Source of the DNA: Bog-756 sp963839925
GTDB taxonomy: Bacteria > Actinomycetota > Acidimicrobiia > Acidimicrobiales > RAAP-2
NCBI GenBank assembly: GCA_963839925.1
Contig: CAWIWV010000001.1
Location: forward strand, 1,054,001 to 1,118,000
Reading direction: 5' to 3'
Length of the DNA stretch: 64,000 nt
Shown here: piece after piece, positions 26,929-35,687 of the stretch
Numbering within the stretch: position 1 is the stretch's first letter
Layout: every line of letters starts with the position of its first letter
Notes under the pieces: model-generated
Told to the model about the DNA's origin: nothing
The model's input: only the letters and a program-made list of their open reading frames with translations
Databases searched by the model: none
Translations under genes and position numbers: made by a program

Positions 26929-27773
26929 AAGAGGCGAAGACCGCCATCCGGCAGCTCGACGCACGACGTATACCGGAGTGACCAACGCCCGTCCACACCG
27001 GCACCGATGACCTCCCCGGTCGGAACGATATGGTCGGGTCGGTCACCGATGGCGATCCCGGTTCGTTCCTCGGCATTCTCCTCTTTGTCGGCTCGCCCGT
27101 CGTAGTAAGCGGACCACCGCCCACCGCGATGGAGGACGTCCGCGACCCGTGTACCCCGCTGGTTCCACTGACCACAGATCCCCGACATTGCTGTTCCATG
27201 GTCATCCCATGCCAGTCCGTCGAGGCTGGTGCCGTAGCTGGTGGTCATCCGGTCGGTGGCGTCGGCGTCGTCAAGTGGATGACAGCAGAGCCACATATGC
27301 CATCTGCCGTCGATGACCTTCACGACGGGATCCTTCACCGCGACGGACGTTGGGTCGCCCGGCAAAACGGTCCACGCGGCGCGGGCGTCGAACTGCGGCG
27401 GATGAGGCGCGTCGATGACGTCGACGCGCCAGTGGTCACTACCGGGAGTTGCACAGCTGACATAGATGCGCCACGTACCGTCGGGAGACCCGAGCAGCGC
27501 TGGCCGTTCCAACGAATCGCAGTCGAACTGCTCGCGCTCGAGTACCGCGACCGTCTCGAACGCCTCGCCATCCTCGGAACGTGCGATCACGTTGGCATAG
27601 CCCCTGCCCACTCCGCGGGGACGCCGCAGCCGATAGGCAAGCCAGAAGACGCCATCTCGATCGAGCACGGCGCTCGGACCACCGGCCCAGTATCCGGGCC
27701 CGTCGCCAGGTGCCTCCACTACGACCGACGCCTTGGCCGGCGACGGAATAGGAAGCGATTCGTGGTCGAGCAT
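26862..27773 (-). CDS. Five-bladed beta-propeller glycosidase-like protein (GH43/GH130-like)
   Basis: 303 residues with no signal peptide, so probably cytosolic. Repeated blade motifs are visible: GPGYWAGGPSAVLDRDGVFWLAYR, RPALLGSPDGTWRIYVSC, AVKDPVVKVIDGRWHMWLCC, GRWSAYYDGRA and GGLRLFYETRR (the first spans 24 residues, given here as its landmark only). These match the five-bladed glycoside hydrolase/phosphorylase fold. Possible acidic catalytic residues are the D of KDPVV and the E near the C-terminus, but I cannot assign them firmly. It may act on intracellular oligosaccharides. Convergent with the sulfotransferase. Confidence 0.6.
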   Translation of the reverse strand: MLDHESLPIPSPAKASVVVEAPGDGPGYWAGGPSAVLDRDGVFWLAYRLRRPRGVGRGYANVIARSEDGEAFETVAVLEREQFDCDSLERPALLGSPDGTWRIYVSCATPGSDHWRVDVIDAPHPPQFDARAAWTVLPGDPTSVAVKDPVVKVIDGRWHMWLCCHPLDDADATDRMTTSYGTSLDGLAWDDHGTAMSGICGQWNQRGTRVADVLHRGGRWSAYYDGRADKEENAEERTGIAIGDRPDHIVPTGEVIGAGVDGRWSLRYTSCVELPDGGLRLFYETRRRDGAHDLRTEYVPPLR

Positions 27774-27912
27774 CGGTTCTCTGTCCCCTCGTATGGCTGC
27801 ACGGTGCCCTTGATGTGGCGGGCAGCTACCTCCGAAAAAGACTACCGTGCCGGTCCACGCGCGTACCGTGGTTGCCTGCGTAGGAAGTGGCTCCGCTGAG
27901 CGGAATCAGCGA

Positions 27913-30261
27913 CTACGAGCCGGAGCTTGCAAGTTTCGGCGTGCGCGTGCGGAGTGCGCTCTGTTTCCACTCGCGCCCGCCATCGAGCATGTCCTGGACG
28001 ACCATCGGGTCGACCGGTCGAGAAAGCAGAAAGCCCTGACCCCAATGGCAGCCCTCGGAGCGGAGGAACCTGAGCTGCTCGGGGTCCTCGATGCCCTCGG
28101 CGATGACATCCAGATCGAGCGCCTTGCCCAACTGCATCACCGTCCGAACGACGGCTGCGGCGTGGGGGGAGGTGCTGATCGCTCCCACGAAGGATCGGTC
28201 GACCTTGAGCGCGTCGACCGAGAACTCGAGCAGGTACGAAAGCGATGAGTAGCCCGTGCCGAAGTCATCGATCGCCACTCGCACTCCGTGTTGCTTCAGA
28301 TCTGTCAGGTGTCGATTGGCCATGTCGCTTGCGTGCATGAGGCTGGTCTCAGTGATCTCGATGACGAGAAGGTGAGGTGGGAATCCCCATTTCGCCAAGG
28401 CGGTGCTGACGTCGTCGAAGAAGGCAGGATCTTCGAGCTGGCGAGCCGAGGAGTTGACCGCGACGCCGATCCGGTGGCCTTGGGAGCACCAGATCGCACC
28501 TTGACGGCAGGCTTCGTCGAGCACCCAGCGCCCGACCTCGATGATCCTGCCAGTTTGCTCGAGGACGGGAATGAACTGATCGGGGGACACCACACCCTGT
28601 GTCGGGTGCTCCCATCGGATCAGCGCTTCGACCCCGCCGATCTTGTCCTCGCGAAGGTCGAACAGCGGTTGATAGAGAAGGTGGAACTGCCTCTCCTCGA
28701 TGGCAGCGTCGAGTTCCGATCGCAGTTGCAGGTTCCGGAGTGCCGTCGACTTCATCTCCGGGACGAAGGAGACCCAGCAGTCGCGTCCGGCGAGCTTGGC
28801 CTGGTACAGCGCGATGTCTGCATCTCGAAGGAGTTCGCTCGCGGATTCGCGTGTGCCTTGCGCGATGCCGATACTGACAGTGATCTGAAGCAGCGGACCA
28901 TCGTGACCGAGGACCCGGATCGGATCCGCCAGGGCCTTGCCGAGGCGTTTGGCGATCGCAGCCGCCGATTCTGCGCTCTTGGTCGACTCGGACAGGACGA
29001 CGAACTCGTCACCGCCCATTCGACCGATGGTCTCACCACTGCGCAGTTGCGCGGACAGTCGTTGTGCGATGACCCGGAGGACCTCGTCTCCGACCTCGTG
29101 TCCATGGCCGTCATTGACATCCTTGAAGTTGTCGAGGTCGATGAAGAAGATCGAAGGCTCTCCTCCGGCTTTCGCCGATCGGGCCAACATGCGATCTGCC
29201 TGCTGGAGGATCACGATCCGGTTGGGGAGACCGGTGAGCGCGTCATGCTGCGCCTGATGGACGAGGAGAGCCTCGGCCGCGGTGCGGTCGGTGATATCGC
29301 GCACGTTGACGACCCAACCGCCGACAGCGGCCTCGGAACGCAAGTCGGTCACCACCGCCTCGACGTCTCGCACTCGACCCGTCGTTCCGATCACTTGGAA
29401 CTCGAGAGGAGCGGCCGGTCCGATCTGCGGGACATAGGTGGCGATCGCCCGACGAGTCCGGTCGGCATCGTCGGCGGAGAAGAACTTCATCAGCTCGATC
29501 CCTTGGAGCTCATCGATCGGGGCGTCGAAGAGGGCCTCTGCTGCAGGGCTCGCGTAGGTGATCCGACCCTCGGGATCGACGACGAGGGTGGTGTCCTTGG
29601 AGTACTGCACGAGCGAGCGAAAACGACGCTCGCTGTGCCGAAGCGACTGTTCACTCGAACGGAGTGACGCTTCGGCCAGGTCGCGATGTTCCGCAATCAC
29701 CGCCGCCATCCTGACGATGAAGCACAAGACGAACGCGCTCATGACTCCGACGGCCTGCGCGTCCCCCTGGGAGAGCATGGAGGGCGCCCACGAGATTCCG
29801 ATCAGCGTCTGGCCGACCGCGATCCCAAGGAGACTCCAGGCGACGGCGGACTTCCAGATTCGAGATCCGTTCGTCGAAATGATGTCGAGGACACCGAAGA
29901 GATACCCGGCGATGAGGACCGGGCCCCACCCGGTCAGATAGATGACGGCGGTGACACTGGCCGCATTGGCCGCCAGCTGTAGTTGCTGGCAGAAGATGTT
30001 GCGGTTGCGCAGGTATGCGACTTGGGCCAGCCGGTTCACCGCCACGACCCCGAGGAAGACGCCAACCCACAAGGCGATCGAGTGGCTGGCAACGAGCCCG
30101 AAGTGCTGGAGGATCACCACAAGGGCGAACGACGGCGGCACGATGAGGAAGGTGAACAGCGCGGGTTCGATCTGAAACCGGGATCCCTTCGGACGGACGG
30201 TGGCCAGCCGCGGTGTTCGAACGAGATCAGCATCGTGTGCTGTGTCGTCGAGTGAAGCCAC
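27913..30261 (-). CDS. Membrane GGDEF-EAL cyclic di-GMP signalling protein with PAS domain
   Basis: About 782 residues. Five or six membrane helices (~35-190) are followed by a short coiled region, a PAS sensor (~215-335; LVVDPEGRITYASPAAEALF), a GGDEF domain (~345-510) with intact RMGGDEF, and an EAL domain (~520-770) with EALIRWEHP and DDFGTGYSSL. The catalytic signatures of both diguanylate cyclase and phosphodiesterase are present. The usual RxxD inhibitory site before GGDEF is RSGE, so feedback inhibition may be absent. The frame stays open far upstream, but GTG 30261 (after AGAGGGG) removes overlap with the neighbouring gene at 30499. Confidence 0.88.
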   Translation of the reverse strand: MASLDDTAHDADLVRTPRLATVRPKGSRFQIEPALFTFLIVPPSFALVVILQHFGLVASHSIALWVGVFLGVVAVNRLAQVAYLRNRNIFCQQLQLAANAASVTAVIYLTGWGPVLIAGYLFGVLDIISTNGSRIWKSAVAWSLLGIAVGQTLIGISWAPSMLSQGDAQAVGVMSAFVLCFIVRMAAVIAEHRDLAEASLRSSEQSLRHSERRFRSLVQYSKDTTLVVDPEGRITYASPAAEALFDAPIDELQGIELMKFFSADDADRTRRAIATYVPQIGPAAPLEFQVIGTTGRVRDVEAVVTDLRSEAAVGGWVVNVRDITDRTAAEALLVHQAQHDALTGLPNRIVILQQADRMLARSAKAGGEPSIFFIDLDNFKDVNDGHGHEVGDEVLRVIAQRLSAQLRSGETIGRMGGDEFVVLSESTKSAESAAAIAKRLGKALADPIRVLGHDGPLLQITVSIGIAQGTRESASELLRDADIALYQAKLAGRDCWVSFVPEMKSTALRNLQLRSELDAAIEERQFHLLYQPLFDLREDKIGGVEALIRWEHPTQGVVSPDQFIPVLEQTGRIIEVGRWVLDEACRQGAIWCSQGHRIGVAVNSSARQLEDPAFFDDVSTALAKWGFPPHLLVIEITETSLMHASDMANRHLTDLKQHGVRVAIDDFGTGYSSLSYLLEFSVDALKVDRSFVGAISTSPHAAAVVRTVMQLGKALDLDVIAEGIEDPEQLRFLRSEGCHWGQGFLLSRPVDPMVVQDMLDGGREWKQSALRTRTPKLASSGS

Positions 30262-30498
30262 GGTCCCCTCTGTCCTCAAGGTGTTGACGTATGAGGCCGG
30301 TTCTGAAGCCGAGCCTGGTCCTCCACGCTCTAGATCGGCAGAGGGGAGTCTCGGCTGAAGGCAATTCACCCTGTCGATCGCCCCCCGGACTCCCTCGCCG
30401 GCGATCCCTTCCGAGGCCCTCCAGAGGCGCCGTTGGGGGCAGAGGTGACGACCGAAGCCCGGCGATAAGCTCGGGCCAGCGGACCGTGAGAGGCGGTT

Positions 30499-31449
30499 AT
30501 GGATGTGGACGCCAACGTGACCGATCTGGACGGGGTGCGGGTCAAACTGGCGATGGCGCGTGCCAACGCCGACCAACTCGAGGCCCAGCTGCGGCCGTTC
30601 GTCGAAACCGCCCAGCAGTTCATCGAGCGGGCCCCGACCGAAAATCCTTTCGAAGTGGTCTACAGGATCACCCGGATGCCCTGGATCGATCCCGCTTGGA
30701 GCGCCCTGTTCGGCCAGGGCATCTACAACATCCGATCGGCGCTGGACCACCTCGCCTGGCAGCTCGTCCTCCTCGACGGTCAGGTTCCCACCAGGGCCAC
30801 CCATTTTCCGCTGCTGGACGCCAGTCGGGACAAGAAGGGTCGGAAGGTCCACGTGGACATCGCACCCGGCATCAAGCGGCCCGACATCCTTGCAGCGGTC
30901 GAATCGATGCAGCCCTACCACGGGGGCGGCAAGTGGGGAGACCAGCTCGGGGTTGTCGCGGAGCTGTCGGGGATCGACAAGCATCGGCTGCCCATCGCCG
31001 TGGCGACCATGCTCAACATCGAGCGCATCTACTGGGGGCTGCCTGAGGGGGTCGCGACTCCGAGCTGGTGGTTTCCGGTCGGAAAGGCTCTCAACGAGGG
31101 CGATGTCGTGGCGAGGTTCCTGTTCAACGAGCCTGTCGCGCCCGATCGGTTCGATCCGCACCTGGTGCCCCAGATCGCACTCGACGAGGCGCCCCTCGGG
31201 AGCCCGTATCGCACACAGGACCTTGCCAGCCTCTTAGGCGGTCTGGCGAGAATCGCAGCCTTCAAGATCGACACCTTGATCGTCGCGCCCCTGTTCGAGG
31301 ATGAGCTCCCTGTGTGGGTGGCCCCTGGTCCTCCCTCGCCGAATGCGCAATCAACGAGGAGCCGGAACTTCGTGGGGATCACCGATGGGTGGGGGATCGA
31401 AGACAACGGCCAGCAGGCAAGCGCTGCGGCCGACTCCGATCTGACCTGA
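30499..31449 (+). CDS. Conserved hypothetical protein
   Basis: 316 residues, soluble, with no signal peptide or membrane helix. The N-terminus is a predicted helix (VKLAMARANADQLEAQLRPFVETA). A central block, YNIRSALDHLAWQLV, resembles a motif I have seen in uncharacterised actinobacterial proteins. A GAGAGGCGG ribosome site precedes the ATG. It is divergent from the GGDEF-EAL gene across ~240 bp in which I see no other gene. Function unknown. Confidence 0.75.
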   Translation: MDVDANVTDLDGVRVKLAMARANADQLEAQLRPFVETAQQFIERAPTENPFEVVYRITRMPWIDPAWSALFGQGIYNIRSALDHLAWQLVLLDGQVPTRATHFPLLDASRDKKGRKVHVDIAPGIKRPDILAAVESMQPYHGGGKWGDQLGVVAELSGIDKHRLPIAVATMLNIERIYWGLPEGVATPSWWFPVGKALNEGDVVARFLFNEPVAPDRFDPHLVPQIALDEAPLGSPYRTQDLASLLGGLARIAAFKIDTLIVAPLFEDELPVWVAPGPPSPNAQSTRSRNFVGITDGWGIEDNGQQASAAADSDLT

Positions 31450-31560
31450 TCGCCGTTCCCAATCTGATCGTCGCCCGATCAGATTCCGTTCTTCGTGTTC
31501 CCACCCTGGTCGCGCCCGTGTGTCTGCGACCCGTGCGATGGGCAAACAGCACCCGGAATG

Positions 31561-31594
31561 CGCAAGAGCACCGGCCTGGGCCGGTGCTCTTGCG
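31561..31594. terminator. Bidirectional rho-independent terminator
   Basis: Perfect 16-bp stem (CGCAAGAGCACCGGCC / GGCCGGTGCTCTTGCG) with a 2-base loop, between the convergent genes ending at 31449 and 31651. T-rich bases follow on the plus strand. Confidence 0.88.
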
Positions 31595-31650
31595 TTACTT
31601 CCTTGGACACGATTGGCGAGGAGGAATCCCCCCGCCTCGTGATTGGCTTG

Positions 31651-32322
31651 TTACACCGTGTAGGTGTAGGTGAAGGCGCTGTTGGCGGTGGCTGCGTTGC
31701 TGCCGGCCACGGTGGTGATGGTGACGTTGAACTTGCCAGCATTGTGCGCCGGGACCGTAACGGTCAGGCTCTGCTCACCCTTGTTGACGGTCACGCCGGT
31801 TCCGAGGGTGGAACCAAACTTCACCGTAGGAGGTGCCGCTCCGAACACGCCGAGCGAGGTGCCACGGATGGTGATGACCTTGCCACCGTGGATGCCGTCA
31901 TGGTTCGGGGTGATCGAGCTGATCGACGGGGCGTAGTAGTGGTAGCCGTTTGCCACGGTGCTCGTTCCACCAGGTCCATCCGCACCAGAAGGGGTGGTGA
32001 CGGACACGGAAACCGCACCAGCGGCCTCCTGCGGCGGGGATGCAACGATGACCGACGACGACTTGCGAACAAAGGAACCGGCGGTGGCACCGAAGTGAAC
32101 GGCATTGGTTTCACCGACGCACACACCCGTAATCGTGATCTTGGTCAGTCCGGCCTTCTCGCTGGCCACAGGCAAGATCTTGGTGATCTTTGGCGGACAA
32201 CCTGCCGGGGTGGCTGCTCCAGCGGACGAGGCCGCAACTCCACCGACCAGTGCAAATCCGCCGAGGGCGACTGCTGTAGCCGCAACCACTCGAATTGATC
32301 CTGCCCTACCTCGGAACCGCAT
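31651..32322 (-). CDS. Secreted protein with two IPT/TIG domains
   Basis: 223 residues. A signal peptide (VVAATAVALGGFALVGGVAA) ends near AGAAT. Two IPT/TIG Ig-like modules follow. The first is around KITKILPVASEKAGLTKITI, with a cysteine that could pair with the CPP near the mature N-terminus. The second is PSISSITPNHDGIHGGKVIT with the SLTVTVPAHNAGKFNVT edge strand. Such modules are extracellular spacers or binding units. There is no anchor, so it is probably secreted. An AAAGGA ribosome site precedes the ATG. The 164-bp gap to 32487 contains no other gene. Confidence 0.82.
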   Translation of the reverse strand: MRFRGRAGSIRVVAATAVALGGFALVGGVAASSAGAATPAGCPPKITKILPVASEKAGLTKITITGVCVGETNAVHFGATAGSFVRKSSSVIVASPPQEAAGAVSVSVTTPSGADGPGGTSTVANGYHYYAPSISSITPNHDGIHGGKVITIRGTSLGVFGAAPPTVKFGSTLGTGVTVNKGEQSLTVTVPAHNAGKFNVTITTVAGSNAATANSAFTYTYTV

Positions 32323-32486
32323 CGTATCGTGTCCTTTCGCCCGGCCCCCAGACGGTCTGAGGGACCTGCCTTGCGAAGCTCATGGTAAGTGAGTGCCCCT
32401 GACGAGTCAATCATCAAACTTGAGGATGTCGCCCTCTCGATTAGGCGTGATGACGCCAGAAAAGAGGTGTTTTCCACACACCTCAA

Positions 32487-33443
32487 CTACGGCAATCGCG
32501 AGACCAGTTCGGTCACGATTTCTGCGGCCGACTGTTCCGTCCGGGCAAGGGCGACGCTTTGTCCGGCCCACATGGAGACAGCTTCGATGTCTCCTGTCGT
32601 ACCGATCATCGGTGCCGCCGGCTCGTAGCGCAGGATCTCCTCGCCGGAGGCAAAATGAGCGATCACATCGCCTTCGCCGGGCCGACTCCCCATTTGCGGC
32701 CTTCCGGCCGCCTCCCACGCGTCGGCGGTCGAGTTGCGGAGCGACCGATTTGGCGCATCCGGCCACCCGACCTCGTACAGGTCGGCGTACCACCGAGTAT
32801 CGGCTTCGGTGGCCTCGATCACCCGGCGGCGGTACTCCTCGTGGATCGGCATCTCCTTCGCCAACAGAAACCGAGTACCGAGCCACGCCGCTTGAGCACC
32901 CAGAGTGAGCACGGCAGCCACACCACGGGCGTCTCCGATCCCACCGGCAGCGATGACCGGCACCGGCGCGACCGCGTCCACAACTGCGGGAACCAGCGGA
33001 AGTGTCGCGACCTGGCCCCAGACGTGCCCGCCTGCCTCCCAGCCCTGGGCCACGATGACGTCAACGCCACTGTCGACCGCCCGCCGTGCCTCTTCGGCGG
33101 TTGCGACCGTGTGGAGAACGATGCCGTTGGCCTCGTGCACGGTGTCGACGTAGTCGGCGGGGTCTCCCCAGAAGAAGGAGACGATCCTGAGTCCGGCATC
33201 GAGGGCGTCGTCGAGACGGCGGTGCTGATCCGTGGCAAGGACGAGGTTCCCACCGAATGGGTGATCGGTGAGTGCTGCTGTCTCGCGCACCGGGTCTCCC
33301 GCAGGATCGGACCAGGTGAGTGCCAACATCCCCAGCGCTCCGGCATTCGAGACCGCCGCTGCGAGCTCGGGAACCGCCGACATCGGTGCCTGAACGATGG
33401 GCTCTTCGATGCCGAGTAGCTCACAGACCGCCGTCCGCCCCAT
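32487..33443 (-). CDS. Nitronate monooxygenase / 2-nitropropane dioxygenase family protein
   Basis: 318-residue FMN-dependent TIM barrel. IVQAPMSAVPELAAAVSNAGALG is the N-terminal flavin region. QGWEAGGHVWG is the conserved EAGGH phosphate and active-site loop. VIAAGGIGDARGVAAVLTLGA is the second FMN phosphate site, followed by GTRFLLAKE. Members oxidise alkyl nitronates; the group also includes enoyl reductase-like relatives. It follows the redoxin gene by 30 bp and is probably cotranscribed with it. Confidence 0.88.
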   Translation of the reverse strand: MGRTAVCELLGIEEPIVQAPMSAVPELAAAVSNAGALGMLALTWSDPAGDPVRETAALTDHPFGGNLVLATDQHRRLDDALDAGLRIVSFFWGDPADYVDTVHEANGIVLHTVATAEEARRAVDSGVDVIVAQGWEAGGHVWGQVATLPLVPAVVDAVAPVPVIAAGGIGDARGVAAVLTLGAQAAWLGTRFLLAKEMPIHEEYRRRVIEATEADTRWYADLYEVGWPDAPNRSLRNSTADAWEAAGRPQMGSRPGEGDVIAHFASGEEILRYEPAAPMIGTTGDIEAVSMWAGQSVALARTEQSAAEIVTELVSRLP

Positions 33444-33473
33444 CTTGACTCTCCCTTTGGCCTCTCTCTTGGC

Positions 33474-34076
33474 CTATGACTCGTACGAGTTCGGCATCTC
33501 TTGTTGCGCGTGCCTGTTCCAGCCGTGGAAGTCGGCATAGTTCTCGGCTTCCCACGCTTCACGGAGGCCTGGCGTGCTCAAATCCCAGTCGGGCCGGATC
33601 TCTTTCGAGGCTGCACATAGGTCGGACCAAAGGTCGTAGAAGGAGGGCCGCCCCCAGAACCAGTACCCGTTGTAGACGCTGTGCACGATGAGTCCAGGTT
33701 TGAGGACAAGGGTGTGGGGGATCATCGGGTCGTGCTCGGGGTCGGTGTACTCCTGGATGTCGAGGTCCCGCTGAACGATCCGACCGGGGTCCGAGAGGAA
33801 CGGCCACTGGGCGCCGACCGAAGCGCGGAACTCCTGTGTCGTGTGGTGGTCGTCGGTCGTGATCGTGACGACCTGGGTGTACGCCACCGCGATCTTCGGA
33901 TAGTTCGCGGCGAGCTCAAGGTGCTGCTGATGTTCCTTCGGGCAGTAGTGACCTCGTGCGAGGGTGAGGATGAGCGGATCATCACCCTGCAGTCCGCTGA
34001 GGGAGCGAACGGTGTCGGTGTGATCCGGCAGGGAGTAGTCGGGGAAGTTGCCACCCGGTCTGATGTCCGAACGCAT
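33474..34076 (-). CDS. Peroxiredoxin/AhpC-TSA-like redoxin
   Basis: 200 residues, thioredoxin fold of the AhpC/TSA group. N-terminal GGNFPDYSLPDHTDTVRSLS leads to LARGHYCPKE, where a single cysteine sits in the peroxidatic position, though the usual TxxC context is changed to HYC. The C-terminal half carries YNGYWFWGRPSFYDLW. Likely a one-cysteine peroxide or quinone redoxin; activity is not proven by motif. The start is preceded by AGGAGG 8 bases upstream. First gene of a pair with the nitronate monooxygenase. Confidence 0.72.
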   Translation of the reverse strand: MRSDIRPGGNFPDYSLPDHTDTVRSLSGLQGDDPLILTLARGHYCPKEHQQHLELAANYPKIAVAYTQVVTITTDDHHTTQEFRASVGAQWPFLSDPGRIVQRDLDIQEYTDPEHDPMIPHTLVLKPGLIVHSVYNGYWFWGRPSFYDLWSDLCAASKEIRPDWDLSTPGLREAWEAENYADFHGWNRHAQQEMPNSYES

Positions 34077-34244
34077 AGTCACGACCTCCTGGATGCATCG
34101 GGTGCCCGGCTTGCCCGATGGTTGGAGCGGGCCGACCTCTCCGGGGCCCCCGTGATAATGGCTTCGATCGGACTGTAGCGCGGGCGCCATTCAGATCAGC
34201 CCCAGCGTGCCGAGAGGATTCGGAGGGATGAGAGACTTGAGGCG

Positions 34245-34967
34245 ATGGAGCAAGGCCGACGACGGCGCAGACCGTTGCCTTCTCTAATTGCACCAATTGC
34301 GCTTGTCGTGCTCGTCTTCGGACTCGCTGGATGCGCCACCGGCCCGGTTGCTTCGTCACCGCCCACGTCTTCCTCGCCAACCTCCACGACAAAGAGCCAT
34401 GCTCCTCCGCCACCTCGGTGTGTCGATGCGCAGCTCGGCTTCAGCGTGACGAATACCGGCAACGGGGGAGGCAATGTGAATTGGGTCGGCACCCTGGTGA
34501 ACCGGAGCCCCCATCCCTGCGACATTGGCGAGGGTTTCCCTGGACTCCGGTTGGTGGGCGCCGGTCAAAAGCTGCTTTCCACTGCCGTCACCGACTACCG
34601 GACGGCGTGGGGTCCCGAGGTGATCGACCTGGGACGCGGGGAAGAGGCGTCGTTCCAATTCCTGGTCTCGGACGGTGGCCAATCCTTGCCGTCGCTCCCC
34701 GACTGTGGCGCTGCAGTCTCCGTCGCGGTCACCCTGCCGGGAGTTGTTCGAGGCATCGAGACTGCTGCCCCATCCGGGTTGATCGCCTATCCCTTCTCGA
34801 AAGGGGGACCCTGCGGCGTCGTCTACGTGTCAGCGCTGATCCCGGGGTCCGCCCAGCGTTTGCGATGCCCCTCCTGTTTCCCAACGCCGGTGCCAGGGAA
34901 AGCGGTGACTTCGGAGACCGTGGAGGGTCCCAGGCACCCGGCCGTCCGTTGGCTGGACTCGCACTGA
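34245..34967 (+). CDS. DUF4232-type lipoprotein
   Basis: 240 residues. An arginine-rich N-terminus and hydrophobic helix end in the lipobox LAGC (Cys ~30). A Ser/Thr/Pro linker and a single extracellular domain follow, with the DUF4232 pattern: CVDAQLGFSVTNTGNGGGNV, LVNRSPHPCDIGEGFPGLRL, and a late cysteine pair. Found in many actinomycetes; role unknown. Divergent from the redoxin operon across 168 bp with no further gene. Confidence 0.8.
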   Translation: MEQGRRRRRPLPSLIAPIALVVLVFGLAGCATGPVASSPPTSSSPTSTTKSHAPPPPRCVDAQLGFSVTNTGNGGGNVNWVGTLVNRSPHPCDIGEGFPGLRLVGAGQKLLSTAVTDYRTAWGPEVIDLGRGEEASFQFLVSDGGQSLPSLPDCGAAVSVAVTLPGVVRGIETAAPSGLIAYPFSKGGPCGVVYVSALIPGSAQRLRCPSCFPTPVPGKAVTSETVEGPRHPAVRWLDSH

Positions 34968-35034
34968 CGAGTCCACCGGTAAGTGCTCCGAGCCGAGTGG
35001 GCCGCGATGCCGCGAACCGATCCGATCTGTGAGG

Positions 35035-35170
35035 TCAGGAGAGGGCAGCCTCCACGACAGCTGCGGTAGCCAGCAGCAGGTCTTTTCGACGGTCGGGTCC
35101 CACGAGTTGCAGGCTCGCCGGGACGTGCGATCCGGACAAGGGCACCGGCTGTCCCCGCGTCGGACGTCGG
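35035..35170 (-). pseudogene. Amidase remnant (C-terminal ~45 residues)
   Basis: Read from about 35170 down to the TGA at 35037-35035, the minus strand gives PVPLSGSHVPASLQLVGPDR followed by RKDLLLATAAVVEAALS. This is the typical end of an amidase-signature enzyme (PxGLQLVGP...LL..A..E). No amidase core lies upstream; the SnoaL-like gene occupies that space with its own stop at 35176. It therefore looks like a leftover of a deletion or replacement. The rest of 34968-35175 holds nothing else. Confidence 0.65.
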
Positions 35171-35175
35171 TTGTC

Positions 35176-35595
35176 CTACGAGAATGCCCGGGCCGACTGC
35201 TCGGTGTCCTCGGATCCCCGGAAGAAGACGATCTTCTCGTCGACGAACCGCCACCAGTGCTGCATGTACATGGCGGCCTTCTTGCCTGTCGCCTTCACCG
35301 TGAAGCTCCAGTGCACGGTCGAGATCACGTCGTCGCCGGCGCTCATGTACGACAGGATGTCGAATTCGGTGACGTCAACATTCGAGCCGATCTCCATGAA
35401 GAAGCGCGGCACCTCGGCCTTGCCCTGGTGCGGGCCCCACCATGGCACGACGTCACCGTCCGCCTCGGCAGCCCAGTCGACATCGTCCGCAAGCTCGGCA
35501 AGGACGGCTTCCACGTCGGCTCGGCCGTAGGCGCTGTAGAGGCGTTGGACTGCCTCGATGTTCGGGTTGGAGTCTCCTGCTGGTTTCGTGGTCAT
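35176..35595 (-). CDS. SnoaL-like / NTF2-fold protein
   Basis: 139 residues with the cone-shaped NTF2 fold pattern: NIEAVQRLYSAYGRADVEAV, LADDVDWAAEADGDVVPW, TEFDILSYMSAGDDVI, then a paired Trp strand MYMQHWWRFVDEKIVFF. Members are small isomerases, hydrolases or ligand carriers; the specific role is unknown. It is divergent from the HD/LuxR gene with 92 bp between the starts, suggesting shared control. Confidence 0.8.
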   Translation of the reverse strand: MTTKPAGDSNPNIEAVQRLYSAYGRADVEAVLAELADDVDWAAEADGDVVPWWGPHQGKAEVPRFFMEIGSNVDVTEFDILSYMSAGDDVISTVHWSFTVKATGKKAAMYMQHWWRFVDEKIVFFRGSEDTEQSARAFS

Positions 35596-35687
35596 GTCGA
35601 CAGGATGAACCGTTCTGGTCAGCGGCACATCGGGAGAACTCCCTATTTTCCGAGCCCTTCTCGTCACGAAGTCATAGGGTGGCGCCG

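Noticed and set aside
27913..31161. Reading the GGDEF-EAL protein from 31161 (1082 residues)
   Set aside because: The extra N-terminus has no domain, overlaps a well-formed gene on the other strand at 30499-31449, and the membrane region begins naturally after GTG 30261.
32323..32486. Riboswitch upstream of the IPT/TIG protein
   Set aside because: The leader has a weak hairpin but none of the conserved cores I could recognise (c-di-GMP, c-di-AMP, cobalamin, SAM).
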